This document shows positions 18,531 through 27,120 of a DNA stretch of 64,000 bases, one piece after another. The DNA lies in contig NZ_AMRM01000003.1 in NCBI RefSeq assembly GCF_000300335.1, positions 184,132 to 248,131 of the forward strand, read 5' to 3'. This DNA is from Nitratireductor pacificus pht-3B. GTDB lineage: Bacteria; Pseudomonadota; Alphaproteobacteria; Rhizobiales; Rhizobiaceae. The position numbers and the translations under genes were made by a program. How positions within the stretch are numbered: position 1 is the first letter of the stretch; each line of letters begins with the position of its first letter. The notes beneath the pieces are model-generated. The model was not told the origin of the DNA. It searched no databases and saw only the letters and a list, made by a program, of their open reading frames with translations.

Positions 18531-18823
18531 TGGCGATTGAGACAACCAGATGGGATGTAACCGAGTACCTGGACGATGAAGAGGCCATCTTCGCATATGT
18601 CGAGGCAGCTTTCGAGGATGGCGACCCTGCCCTTATCAAGCATGCTCTGGGCAACGTGGCTCGCGCTCGCGGAATGACTGCGATTGCGAAGGAGGCCGGC
18701 GTGACCCGCGAGGCTCTTTACAAAGCGCTCAGCGAGAAAGGCGACCCAAAGCTCTCAACCCTGCTCGGCGTCGCCAAAGCGCTCGGTGTCAGACTGACCG
18801 TCTCCCCCGTCGGGCCGGGCTGA
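18530..18823 (+). CDS. HigA-type antitoxin, HTH DNA-binding
   Basis: 97 aa beginning at the ATG of a TGATG overlap with the toxin stop. An N-terminal WDVTEYLDDEEAIFAYVEAA segment probably contacts the toxin. The C-terminal half is an HTH of the addiction-module antidote family: MTAIAKEAGVTREALYKALS, then GDPKLSTLLGVAKALG. It should repress the operon by binding the two palindromes upstream. The gene pair shows lower GC at its promoter than its neighbours, in keeping with the mobile habit of such modules. Confidence 0.88.
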   Translation: MAIETTRWDVTEYLDDEEAIFAYVEAAFEDGDPALIKHALGNVARARGMTAIAKEAGVTREALYKALSEKGDPKLSTLLGVAKALGVRLTVSPVGPG

Positions 18824-18896
18824 AACAGTGCGGGGGTCCGGCAAGCGCCATTGCTGGTTGCTGCATCGCTTCGTCTCATGCGGAACAGCAAGGAGC

Positions 18897-18935
18897 AGAC
18901 CGGTTCAACGTTTCCGTTGAATGCCGAACCGGTCT
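18897..18935. terminator. Hairpin between convergent antitoxin and RimK-like genes
   Basis: Arms AGACCGGTTC (18897-18906) and GAACCGGTCT (18926-18935) pair perfectly over 10 bp around a 19-nt loop. It lies between two convergent genes, as expected of a shared terminator, but neither side carries a T-run, so its termination role is uncertain. Confidence 0.45.
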
Positions 18936-18945
18936 GGCATGTGAC

Positions 18946-20397
18946 CTAGCGTTCCAGACGGTCGATGAACCACTGGGTCAGACGGGTCCAGACCGCATCC
19001 TTCTCGCCCGCATCCTCGCAGCCATGGTCGAGATTGGGATTGTCGTTGACCTCGATCACGTAGATGCCCTCCGGCGTTTCCTTGATGTCCACGCCATAGA
19101 GCCCGTCGCCGATGCAGCGCGCCGCGCGCACGGCGATGTCGATCACCGCCGGCGGCGTCTCGGCCAGCGTGAAGGAGCGGAAGCCGCCTTCGTCGGGCCG
19201 TCCGCCGCGCTCGTGGTTGACGATCTGCCAGTGCTTCTTGGCCATCAGGTAGTGCACCGCGAACAGCGGCTCGCCGCCCAGAACGCCGATGCGCCAGTCG
19301 AACTCCGTCGGCAAGAATTTCTGCGCGATGAGGAGGTCCGAATCCTCCATCCACTTGCTCGCCAGCGTCTTCAGCTCGGCCAGGTTCGACGCCTTCTTGA
19401 CGCCGCGCGAGAACGAGCTGTCGGGAATTTTCAGCACCAGCGGGAAGCCGAGCTGGTCGGCGGCCCGCTCCAGGTCGCCCGGCCCGGCGATCATCACCGC
19501 CGGCGGCACCGGCACGCCGTGGCCCGTCAGAAGCTCGTTCAGGTAGACCTTGTTGGTGCAGCGGATCATCGACAGGGGGTCGTCGATGACCGGCATCCCC
19601 TCCTGCTGGGCGCGGCGGGCGAAGCGATAGGTGTGGTTCGAGATGGCCGTCGTCTCGCGAATGAACAGGGCGTCGAAATTGGCCAGCCGCGGCAGGTCCT
19701 TCCGGGTGATCGGCTCGACCTCCACCCCCATCCGCGCCGCCACCCGCGACCAGTGCTTGAGCGACGAGATGCTGGACGGCGGCAGCTCCTCCTTCGGATC
19801 GACCAGCGTGGCGAAGGTGTAGCGCGAGGGCGCGCGCCCCTTGCCGTCGCGCCACTGGCGGCTTGTGTAGGTCTCCAGGGAGGCGATGAAACGCTCCTTC
19901 TCGGCATCGGTCATGCGAGCCGGAGGGCGGAAGCCGATCCGGGTGATCGTCGCCCAGTCGCCGTCCTTGATCACCACTTCCAGCGCCGGCGCCCGGAACC
20001 AGTCGAACAGCAGCCGGGCGAAACGCTCCCAGGCCTTGCTCGGTCCGATGCCGAAGAACACGCTGACGGTTGCCGGGAACGTTCCGCCCAGCTCCTCGCG
20101 GCAGCGATTGAGCGCCTGTTCCAGCTCCGGCAGCGCGTTCTCGTAGAGCTTGCGCGCCGACAGGTCGATCATCGTCTCGACCGAGGGAATCACCCGGTGG
20201 CCGCGCGAGCTCGCCAGCAGCGACGCGTAGTAGCCGCGGCTCTGGTAGGCGTAGCTCGATGAAAGATTGATGATCTTGGGGCGTTGCCCACGAAACAGCG
20301 CCGGATGGGCGAGGTAGTCGCGGTTGGTGATGATCTTGTGGGGGGTGGCGAACTCGTCGAGATCGCCCTTCTTGCCAGTCAGGATGACCCAGGTCAT
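18946..20397 (-). CDS. RimK-like ATP-grasp ligase with N-terminal RLAN domain
   Basis: 483 aa. The N-terminal half (about 1-200) is the RLAN region found before some RimK-like ligases (ITNRDYLAHPALFRGQRPK, SSSYAYQSRGYYASLLASSR). The C-terminal half is ATP-grasp: IDDPLSMIRCTNKVYL, FPLVLKIPDSSFSRGV (ATP-binding lysine), DWRIGVLGG, and GVDIKETPEGIYVIEVNDNPN with the metal-binding Glu/Asn residues. Known: ATP-grasp enzymes join a carboxylate to an amine through an acyl phosphate; RimK adds glutamates to ribosomal protein S6. The start abuts the GNAT stop exactly (TAAATG), so the two genes are one unit. Product unknown. Confidence 0.88.
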   Translation of the reverse strand: MTWVILTGKKGDLDEFATPHKIITNRDYLAHPALFRGQRPKIINLSSSYAYQSRGYYASLLASSRGHRVIPSVETMIDLSARKLYENALPELEQALNRCREELGGTFPATVSVFFGIGPSKAWERFARLLFDWFRAPALEVVIKDGDWATITRIGFRPPARMTDAEKERFIASLETYTSRQWRDGKGRAPSRYTFATLVDPKEELPPSSISSLKHWSRVAARMGVEVEPITRKDLPRLANFDALFIRETTAISNHTYRFARRAQQEGMPVIDDPLSMIRCTNKVYLNELLTGHGVPVPPAVMIAGPGDLERAADQLGFPLVLKIPDSSFSRGVKKASNLAELKTLASKWMEDSDLLIAQKFLPTEFDWRIGVLGGEPLFAVHYLMAKKHWQIVNHERGGRPDEGGFRSFTLAETPPAVIDIAVRAARCIGDGLYGVDIKETPEGIYVIEVNDNPNLDHGCEDAGEKDAVWTRLTQWFIDRLER

Positions 20398-20871
20398 TTA
20401 GGGCCGTTCTCCGTCTTCGGTGCCGCGCAGTTGCTTTTCGTAGCGCAAGGCCGACATCCCGTCATGATAATAGTTGTCGCGCCGCGCGAAGCGGCGATAG
20501 CCGTTTCTTTCGTATAAGGCGATGGCCCCCCGATTGTCCTCGCGCACCTCCAGGCGCATGGCGCGGCGGCGGCGGTTTCCGGCCTCCGCCTCGACGGCAT
20601 GCAGGAGGGCGCCGGCCACGCCGCGGCCGGTCCTGACCGGCGACACGGCGATGGAATAGAGCCGCGCGACCCGGTGCAGGCGGTTCAGGAGAGCGATCGC
20701 ATAGCCGGCGATGTCCGCCCCGTCGATGGCCACAAGCGCGATCGCGGAGGGCCGGCCGATCAGGGCCCTCATGGAGCGGCGCGACAGCCTGTCGCCGGCG
20801 AAGGCGGCGTTCTCGATGGCCAGCAGCGCTTCGATATCCCCGGGCTCGGCGGGGCGGATCTCAAAAGGCAT
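20398..20871 (-). CDS. GNAT-family N-acetyltransferase
   Basis: 157 aa. Acetyl-CoA binding motif A is AVSPVRTGRGVAGALLHAVE (R-T-G-R-G-V-A pyrophosphate loop), followed by MRLEVREDNRGAIALYERNG, the usual motif B. Overall similar to RimI-like acetyltransferases. It is directly followed by the RLAN/RimK-like ligase with no intervening base, which suggests the two enzymes act on the same substrate. The ligand cannot be deduced. Confidence 0.87.
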   Translation of the reverse strand: MPFEIRPAEPGDIEALLAIENAAFAGDRLSRRSMRALIGRPSAIALVAIDGADIAGYAIALLNRLHRVARLYSIAVSPVRTGRGVAGALLHAVEAEAGNRRRRAMRLEVREDNRGAIALYERNGYRRFARRDNYYHDGMSALRYEKQLRGTEDGERP

Positions 20872-21437
20872 GGAACAGCAACGATCTCCGCATGGTCAGG
20901 TTCCGGCGGCATGCGGCATGCCTGGATCGCCGTGCGTCCTTTCGGGCGCACAATGGACGATCCGGATCAATGATGAAGCATCGGAACAACCGAGAACCGG
21001 CGTCCACTTTTCGGTCCGATGCTCTAATGGCGCATCGGAACAACCGAAAACCGGCGTCCACTTTTCGGTCCGATGCTCTAATGGCGCATCGGAACAACCG
21101 AAAACCGGCGTCCACTTTTCGGTCCGATGCTCTAACAATGGACGATCCGGATCAATGATGAAGCATCGGAACAACCGAGAACCGGCGTCCACTTTTCGGT
21201 CCGATGCTCTAATGGCGCATCGGAACAACCGAAAACCGGCGTCCACTTTTCGGTCCGATGCTCCAGCCGCTGATTTGCGACCAACCTCCAGGCTTGCTAG
21301 ACACGGGGTCTTCGCAAGGCCGATGCAGGCCGGACGCCGCAACGATCCCGGACGGGAAACGTTGCGGATTTCGACAGGGGCGGTGTTTCGGTTCAGAGAC
21401 ATCGACGATCACAAACACTGCACGGAGATTTTCTTAT
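20872..21437. other. Intergenic region between GNAT and mscS-type genes
   Basis: 566 bp between divergent genes, over half of it the palindromic repeat array. The remaining 176 bp (21262-21437) before the channel gene should hold its promoter; no clear -35/-10 pair was identified. Confidence 0.6.
20951..21261. repeat. Array of five 45-bp palindromic elements
   Basis: Cores run from GCATCGGA to TCCGATGC at 20978-21022, 21032-21076, 21086-21130, 21163-21207 and 21217-21261. Copies 1-3 and 4-5 have a 54-bp period with the linker TCTAATGGC. Each core can fold into a hairpin (CCGAAAA pairs with TTTTCGG inside the outer stem). A larger 126-bp block (20951-21076) recurs exactly at 21136-21261, showing how the array grew. 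Reading frames through it give a repeated peptide and are artefacts. The core resembles common dispersed palindromes of Hyphomicrobiales. Confidence 0.9.
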
Positions 21438-22364
21438 ATGGAAATGCAATCAGAGCGGCTCATGACCATGGCGCAGGCGGCAATGGCCGAGGTCAGCCAG
21501 TTCGCGGTATCCTACGCTTTCTCGATTCTCGGCGCCATCATCCTGATCATCGCGGGCTTCATCGTTGCCGGCGCGGCGGAGCGCGGGATCTACAAGGCGC
21601 TGATGCGCCTGCCCGCTTTCGACGACACGCTGAGCGCCTTCCTCTCGAAGGTCGCCCGCTACGCCATCCTGATTCTCGTCGGCGTCACGGTGCTCGCCCA
21701 GTTCGGCGTGCAGACGGCGAGCATCATCGCCGCGCTCGGCGCGGTCGGCCTCGCCGTCGGCCTGGCGCTGCAGGGCACGCTGCAGAACATCGCCGCCGGC
21801 ATCATGCTGCTGGTGCTGAAGCCCTTCCGCACCGGCGAGTATGTGGAGGCAAACGACATCACCGGCACCATCCGGTCGATCGGCCTGTTCGCCACCGAGA
21901 TGAAGACGGTGGACGGACTGTACGTTCTCGCGCCGAACAGCGCGCTGTGGAACACCGCCGTCACCAATTATTCGCGCAACGCCCAGCGCCGCAACGATCT
22001 GGTGATCGGCATCGGCTACAACGACGACATCGAGCGGGCGGAGAAGGTGATGCTGGACCTCGCCGCGAAGGACGGGCGCGTGCTCAGGGATCCGGAGCCG
22101 GCAACCTTCGTTTCCGAGCTCGGCGACAGCGCCGTCGGGGTCACCCTGCGTTACTGGACCGCCACCCCGGACTGGCTGTCGACGCGGCACGCCCTGACCA
22201 AGGCCACCAAGCAGGCATTCGACGCGAACGGCATCTCGATCCCCTTCCCGCAGCGCGATGTTCACTACCTGCCGGTCGCGACCGGCGCGGAAGTGGCGAA
22301 AGGCAAGGACAAGCCGGCGTCCTCCGCCCGGTCCAAGCCTACCCGGCAGGCCGCAGGGAAATAG
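21438..22364 (+). CDS. MscS-family mechanosensitive channel
   Basis: 308 aa from the ATG at 21438, preceded by GGAG at 10 bp. Three transmembrane helices: SYAFSILGAIILIIAGFIVA, the second around YAILILVGVTVLAQFG, and the pore-lining helix with the Gly/Ala pattern GAVGLAVGLALQGTLQNIAAG. The cytoplasmic beta-domain follows (FRTGEYVEANDITGTIRSIG, LAPNSALWNTAVTNYS). Length and layout equal E. coli MscS. Known: opens on membrane tension during hypo-osmotic shock. The C-terminal 25 residues are Lys/Ser-rich and variable. Confidence 0.93.
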   Translation: MEMQSERLMTMAQAAMAEVSQFAVSYAFSILGAIILIIAGFIVAGAAERGIYKALMRLPAFDDTLSAFLSKVARYAILILVGVTVLAQFGVQTASIIAALGAVGLAVGLALQGTLQNIAAGIMLLVLKPFRTGEYVEANDITGTIRSIGLFATEMKTVDGLYVLAPNSALWNTAVTNYSRNAQRRNDLVIGIGYNDDIERAEKVMLDLAAKDGRVLRDPEPATFVSELGDSAVGVTLRYWTATPDWLSTRHALTKATKQAFDANGISIPFPQRDVHYLPVATGAEVAKGKDKPASSARSKPTRQAAGK

Positions 22365-22546
22365 CGGGGACCGCGACGCGGCCGCCGATCCGAATGGAGA
22401 CGCTTCGTTCGGCCGAGCGCGCCGCGCCCGGTTTCCTCTTGTATGAACAAAACTGAACGGTCATGCAGGATTAATTCATTTGAGCAGATCTCCCCCTCGG
22501 GTAATCTGCCGGCCCTTTCCTGCATCACCGTCGGCATCGGCGGCAT

Positions 22547-22572
22547 CCAAGAGAATCGCCCAAGAGAATCGC
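22547..22572. repeat. Tandem 13-bp duplication in the MFS leader
   Basis: CCAAGAGAATCGC occurs twice head-to-tail and ends one base before the MFS start codon. It fills the position where the ribosome-binding site should be; each copy offers only the weak AAGAGA as a purine tract. Confidence 0.7.
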
Positions 22573-22573
22573 C

Positions 22574-23815
22574 ATGTCCCAGGCCAGCCCTGCCCGATCC
22601 ACCCAGCAGCCCACGCTTCCATGGCTGATCATCGTCTGTGGCTGCCTCATCGCGGCGCTGAACTTCGGCCCGCGTTCGGCGATGGGCTTCTTCCAGCTGC
22701 CGATGCTGGCCGACACCGGCTGGGACCGCACCACGTTCGGGCTGGCCATGGCGATCCAGAACCTGTTGTGGGGCATCGGACAGCCCATCTTCGGGGCGGT
22801 CGCCGACCGTTTCGGCACCTGGCGGGTGCTGGCCCTGTCGGCGGTCCTTTATGCTTCCGGCCTTTTGATGATGGCGACCGCCACCAACACGGCGATGCTG
22901 CATATCGGCGGCGGCGTGCTGGTCGGTCTCGGCGTCGCGGGCGCTTCCTTCAGCATCATCCTGGCGGCCTTCGCCCGCAACGTGCCCGCCGAGAAGCGCA
23001 GCTTCATTTTCGGGCTGGCGACGGCAGCGGGCTCGGCAGGCATGTTCCTCTTCGCGCCGATCAGTCAGGGCCTGATCGACGCCTTCGGCTGGTCGGACAC
23101 TCTGATCTACATGAGCATCGCCATGCTGATCGTGCCGATCCTGGCGATCCCGCTGATCGGCAATGCCGCGTCGAACCGGGCGGCGCAGGCAGAATTCCAG
23201 CAAACGGTCGGGCAGGCGCTGCGCGAGGCGCTCGGCCATCGCAGCTTCGTGCTGCTCGTCTCCGGCTTCTTCGTCTGCGGTTTCCAGGTGGCGTTCATCA
23301 CGGCGCACTTTCCCGCCTATATCGGCGACATCGGCATCGACGCCCGCTATGCGGTGATCGCGCTGGCGCTGATCGGCTTCTTCAACATCATCGGCTCGCT
23401 GGCGTCCGGCTATATCGGCCAGCGCTATCCGAAGCCGGCCTTCCTGGCGCTGATCTATATCGGCCGGTCGATCGCCGTGACGGCGTTCCTGCTCCTGCCG
23501 CAGACGCCGCTCAGCGTCACCATCTTCGCCATCGTCATCGGCCTGTTGTGGCTATCCACCGTGCCGCCGACCAATGCGCTGGTTGCGACCATGTTCGGCA
23601 CAAGGCATCTCGGCCTGCTGGGCGGCGTGGTGTTCTTCTCCCACCAGGTCGGTTCCTTCCTCGGCGTCTGGCTGGGCGGCTATCTGTACGACCTGTTCGG
23701 CAGCTATGATCCCGTCTGGTGGCTCGGCGTGCTTCTCGGCCTCTTCGCGGCCGTCGTGCACTGGCCGATCCGCGAGCAGGCCGTCGAGCGGCCGGTTCTG
23801 TCGCCGGCCGAGTAA
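22574..23815 (+). CDS. MFS transporter (monocarboxylate/oxalate-formate type)
   Basis: 413 aa with 12 hydrophobic segments. MFS loop motifs are GAVADRFGTWRVLALS after TM2 and GYIGQRYPKPAFLALIYIGR in the second half. The layout (FGPRSAMGFFQLPM in TM1, CGFQVAFITAHFPAYIGD in TM7) matches the group annotated as oxalate/formate antiporter-like or monocarboxylate transporters. Substrate is not deducible. It follows the MscS gene by 209 bp on the same strand and converges with recO (3 bp gap). Confidence 0.88.
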   Translation: MSQASPARSTQQPTLPWLIIVCGCLIAALNFGPRSAMGFFQLPMLADTGWDRTTFGLAMAIQNLLWGIGQPIFGAVADRFGTWRVLALSAVLYASGLLMMATATNTAMLHIGGGVLVGLGVAGASFSIILAAFARNVPAEKRSFIFGLATAAGSAGMFLFAPISQGLIDAFGWSDTLIYMSIAMLIVPILAIPLIGNAASNRAAQAEFQQTVGQALREALGHRSFVLLVSGFFVCGFQVAFITAHFPAYIGDIGIDARYAVIALALIGFFNIIGSLASGYIGQRYPKPAFLALIYIGRSIAVTAFLLLPQTPLSVTIFAIVIGLLWLSTVPPTNALVATMFGTRHLGLLGGVVFFSHQVGSFLGVWLGGYLYDLFGSYDPVWWLGVLLGLFAAVVHWPIREQAVERPVLSPAE

Positions 23816-23818
23816 CCT

Positions 23819-24562
23819 TCAGTCCACGGATGACTGCTTGCCGCGCGCCAAGGCCGCGATGAAGCCGGCGCGCGCGCCCGGCTCCTCGAGGCCGCGCGGC
23901 TCGTAGACGTTGCGGTGGAAAAAGAACCCGGTCAGGCGGAACGCCTGGTCGAGCGCGTCGCCTTCGGCGGGCGCCTGCGCGCCGCCCTGTTGCAGGAAGG
24001 CCGGCAGCGGCAGCAGCCTGTCGCTCCAGGGTTCGCCGGCTTCCAGCGTCACGGCGCGGCCGGATTTCGGCGAGACATAGGCCAGTTTCTCGCGGGCGCC
24101 CGTCAGCGCGCATCGCGACAGGTCGAGGCCAAAACCCAGCTCATCGAGCAGTGCCAGCTCGAACCGCACCACCAGCGCGCCGGCCAGTGCGGCGTCGTCC
24201 AGATGCGCGGTGATGATTTTCAGGGTCTCGTAGAGGCCGGCATGCGGGTCGCGCTCGGGCATCAGCCGCAGATGGGCGGCCACGAGCTGGATGCCGTAGA
24301 CGGCGACTGCGGAAGACAGGAGCCGCGCCGCGTTCAGCTCCAGCGGCTCCACCTGGAACAGGCCCAGATGCTCGTCGAGGCGCGCGCGCCAGACCAGATC
24401 GACCCGGTTGCCGGGTTGCAGAAGCGGCTGCATGCGGCGCGAACGCCCGCCCTTGACCATGCCCAGATGGCGGCCATGGGCGGCGGTCATCGTCTCGAGG
24501 ATGACGCTCGTCTCGCCGTGCCTGCGCGCGCCCAGGATGATGCCTTCGTCACGCCATTCCAT
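23819..24562 (-). CDS. recO: DNA repair protein RecO
   Basis: 247 aa. N-terminal OB-fold starts [20 protein letters not shown] and includes [10 protein letters not shown], followed by the helical domain with [24 protein letters not shown] and [15 protein letters not shown]. Known: RecO loads RecA with RecR on single-stranded DNA gaps. It is the last gene of the acpS-lepB-rnc-era-recO series, a conserved order in Hyphomicrobiales. Confidence 0.94.
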   Translation of the reverse strand: MEWRDEGIILGARRHGETSVILETMTAAHGRHLGMVKGGRSRRMQPLLQPGNRVDLVWRARLDEHLGLFQVEPLELNAARLLSSAVAVYGIQLVAAHLRLMPERDPHAGLYETLKIITAHLDDAALAGALVVRFELALLDELGFGLDLSRCALTGAREKLAYVSPKSGRAVTLEAGEPWSDRLLPLPAFLQQGGAQAPAEGDALDQAFRLTGFFFHRNVYEPRGLEEPGARAGFIAALARGKQSSVD

Positions 24563-24580
24563 GCAGCGACTGTCCTCCCC

Positions 24581-25522
24581 TCACCCGGGGAATTCAAGGC
24601 CCATCTCGCGGTAGCGCTCGGGATCGTTGCCCCAGCCCTCGCGCACCTTGACGAACAGGAACAGGTGGACCGTCTGCTCGAGGATGCCGGAGATGTCCTC
24701 GCGCGACGCCTGGCCGACGGCGCGGATGGTCGCGCCCTTGTGGCCGAGCACCAGCTTCTTCTGGCTGTCGCGCTCCACATAGACGACCTGGTCGATGCGC
24801 ACCGAGCCGTCCTTGCGCTCCTCCCATTTCTCCGTCTCCACATGCAGCGAATACGGCACTTCCTGATGCAGGCGCAGAAACAGTTTTTCGCGCGTGATCT
24901 CGGCGGCGAGCTGGCGCATCGGCAGGTCGGAGATCTGGTCTTCCGGGTAATACCAGGGGCCGGCGGGCAGGGTTGCCGCCATGTAGTCGAGGAAATCCCT
25001 GCAGCCGGAGCCGTTCAGGGCCGAAAGCATGAAGGTCCGGTCGAAAGCCACCTTCTCGTTGGCGAGCGCGGCGAGCTCGAGGAGCGTCTCGCGCTTCACC
25101 CGGTCGATCTTGTTGAGAATGAGCACCTTCGGCTGGGCGACATCCTTCAGCCGGTCGAGGATCGCCGCCGCGTCGCCCTTGATGCCGCGCTCGGCGTCGA
25201 TCAGCAGCGCGACGATGTCCGCATCCTTGGCGCCGCCCCAGGCGGTGGTGACCATGGCGCGGTCGAGGCGGCGGCGCGGGTTGAAGATGCCCGGCGTGTC
25301 GATGAAGACGATCTGCGCCGCGTCATGGGTGGCGATGCCGCGGATGATGGCACGCGTCGTCTGCACCTTGTGCGTGACGATCGACACCTTGGCGCCGACA
25401 AGCTGGTTGAGCAGGGTCGACTTGCCGGCATTGGGCGCGCCGATCAGCGCGACGAAGCCCGAACGCGTCTCGGCCGGGTTTTCGGCGGGCTCACTCGTTG
25501 AAGGTCTGTTCTCGTCGCTCAT
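24581..25522 (-). CDS. era: GTPase Era
   Basis: 313 aa from the ATG at 25522, which overlaps the rnc stop as ATGA; an upstream start at 25546 lies inside rnc. G-motifs: GAPNAGKST (G1), DTPGIFNPRRRLDRAM (G3), LNKIDRV (G4) and a SALNGSG (G5). The C-terminal KH domain contains LVLGHKGATIRAVG. Known: Era binds the 3' end of 16S rRNA and assists 30S subunit assembly. Translationally coupled to rnc, as in many bacteria. Confidence 0.95.
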   Translation of the reverse strand: MSDENRPSTSEPAENPAETRSGFVALIGAPNAGKSTLLNQLVGAKVSIVTHKVQTTRAIIRGIATHDAAQIVFIDTPGIFNPRRRLDRAMVTTAWGGAKDADIVALLIDAERGIKGDAAAILDRLKDVAQPKVLILNKIDRVKRETLLELAALANEKVAFDRTFMLSALNGSGCRDFLDYMAATLPAGPWYYPEDQISDLPMRQLAAEITREKLFLRLHQEVPYSLHVETEKWEERKDGSVRIDQVVYVERDSQKKLVLGHKGATIRAVGQASREDISGILEQTVHLFLFVKVREGWGNDPERYREMGLEFPG

Positions 25523-26238
25523 GAAGCGGCCTCGCTGTTCTGCCACACGCCTTCGCGTTCCAGCATGCTTGTCGCGGCGGCCTGCTCGGCCTCGCGCTTG
25601 GAACGCCCGCGTCCATGGGCGGGCTTGTAGCCCTTGACGCGGACGGCGATGGAGAAGATGGGATCATGATCCGGTCCCTGCCGGTCTTCAACCGCATAAA
25701 CGGGCGTCGCGCCGGAAACCTGATGCGCCCATTCCTGCAGCGTCGTCTTGGGGTCGCTGCGCGCCGCGTCGGCGGCCTGCGCCCGCTCGCCCCAGTGCCG
25801 GCGGATGAAGCCGCGCGCCGCGTCCAGCCCGCCCTGCAGGAAGATCACCGCGATCAGCGCTTCCATCACGTCGGCGCGCAGATTGACCTGTTTGCGGGCC
25901 GCCGCGCCGCGCAGGTCGCTGCCGATGTGGATCAGCGGGCTGATCTCCAGCGCATCGGCGATCTCCGCCAGCGTCTCGGCGTTCACCAGCGCGTTGAGGC
26001 GGACGGAAAGCTCGCCCTCCGGCGCCTGCGGAAACTGCTCGTGCAGCAGCTCGGCCACCGCCAGGCCCAGCACCCGGTCGCCGAGAAACTCCAGCCTTTG
26101 ATAGTCGAAGCCGGCCTTGCCGCGGGCGCTCGCATGCGTCAGCGCGCGCTCCACCAGCTCGTTGTCCTCGAACGCGATGCCGGTGCGGGTGCTGACGGCT
26201 TCCAGAAGGTCTTTTCCGCGCAGGCGTTTTGCGGCCAT
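25519..26238 (-). CDS. rnc: Ribonuclease III
   Basis: 239 aa from the ATG at 26238, which leaves a 14-bp gap to lepB; the longer frame would run into lepB. RNase III signature RLEFLGDRVLGL contains the catalytic Glu/Asp, with the second metal-binding pair in ADVMEALIAVIFL. The double-stranded RNA binding domain fills the C-terminus (DPKTTLQEWAHQ, GRGRSKREAEQAAAT). Known: processes rRNA precursors and structured mRNA. Confidence 0.95.
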   Translation of the reverse strand: MAAKRLRGKDLLEAVSTRTGIAFEDNELVERALTHASARGKAGFDYQRLEFLGDRVLGLAVAELLHEQFPQAPEGELSVRLNALVNAETLAEIADALEISPLIHIGSDLRGAAARKQVNLRADVMEALIAVIFLQGGLDAARGFIRRHWGERAQAADAARSDPKTTLQEWAHQVSGATPVYAVEDRQGPDHDPIFSIAVRVKGYKPAHGRGRSKREAEQAAATSMLEREGVWQNSEAAS

Positions 26239-26252
26239 CGGCTTGGGCAATC

Positions 26253-27002
26253 TCAGTCGACCCAGTCGAAGATGCGCGACGGGCGCACCTCGGACGGCCA
26301 GCGCCACAGTTCGAGCGGGCTGGCGCCGCCGGCGATGGAAAAGAAGATGATGTTGGCACGGCCGACCAGGTTTTCCAGCGGCACGAAGCCGACCGAGAAG
26401 CGGCTGTCGGCGGAGTTGTCGCGGTTGTCGCCCATCATGAAGTAATGGCCCTCGGGAACGACGAATTCGCGCGTGTCGTCGCCGACGCCGTTCGGGGTCA
26501 GGTCGAGCGTCTCGTAGGACACGCCGTTGGGCAGCGTCTCGCGGTAGAGATCGACCGGGCGATCCATCTCGGTGACGTCCGCATCGTCGATCTGTCCGAT
26601 CTTCTCGCGTTCGACGGCCTCGCCGTTGATGTAGAGCGCACCGCCCTGCATCTGGATCGTGTCGCCCGGCAGGCCGACCACCCGCTTGATGTAATCGATC
26701 GACGGATTCGGCGGGAACTTGAACACCACCACATCGCCGCGCTCCGGCTCACCGCCCCAGATGCGGCCGGAGAAGAGCGGCGGCGAGAACGGCAGGGAAT
26801 GCCGCGAATAGCCGTAGGCCCATTTGGTGACGAACAGATAGTCGCCCTCGAGCAGGGTTGGCCGCATCGACCCGGACGGGATCGAGAACGGCTGGAACAG
26901 GAAGGTGCGGATCACCAGCGCCAGAAGCAGCGCTTGGATGATCACACTCACGGTCTCGCCCAACCCGCCCGATTTCTTCGTCGATTTGTCGGCCACGCTC
27001 AT
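26253..27002 (-). CDS. lepB: Signal peptidase I
   Basis: 249 aa. One N-terminal transmembrane segment (VSVIIQALLLALVIRTFLF), then the catalytic serine S45 in SIPSGSMRPTL and the general base K106 in YIKRVVGLPGD. Box E is visible as GHYFMMGDNRDNSADSR. ATG codons at 27005 and 27002 are adjacent; GAGG spacing favours 27002. Known: cleaves signal peptides of exported proteins on the periplasmic side. Confidence 0.95.
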   Translation of the reverse strand: MSVADKSTKKSGGLGETVSVIIQALLLALVIRTFLFQPFSIPSGSMRPTLLEGDYLFVTKWAYGYSRHSLPFSPPLFSGRIWGGEPERGDVVVFKFPPNPSIDYIKRVVGLPGDTIQMQGGALYINGEAVEREKIGQIDDADVTEMDRPVDLYRETLPNGVSYETLDLTPNGVGDDTREFVVPEGHYFMMGDNRDNSADSRFSVGFVPLENLVGRANIIFFSIAGGASPLELWRWPSEVRPSRIFDWVD

Positions 27003-27120
27003 CATATCCTCGGTTCAGATCTTTCGGCTCGGTCTTATCGCGCCCGCGGCCCCGCGGCAATGCGGCAGCGGCGCAGGCCTGTTTATTTCGGTTTCGCGGC
27101 GCGCGCCCGCTTTTGCGCGG

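Noticed and set aside
20978..21261. CRISPR array
   Set aside because: Repeats are 45-bp palindromes with a fixed 9-bp linker, not unique spacers, and no cas genes are present.
20711..22456. 581-codon frame with repeated ASEQPKTGVHFSVRCSN peptide
   Set aside because: Runs antisense to the GNAT, through the palindromic repeat array, and out of frame with the MscS gene; the repeat peptide is a by-product of the DNA repeat.
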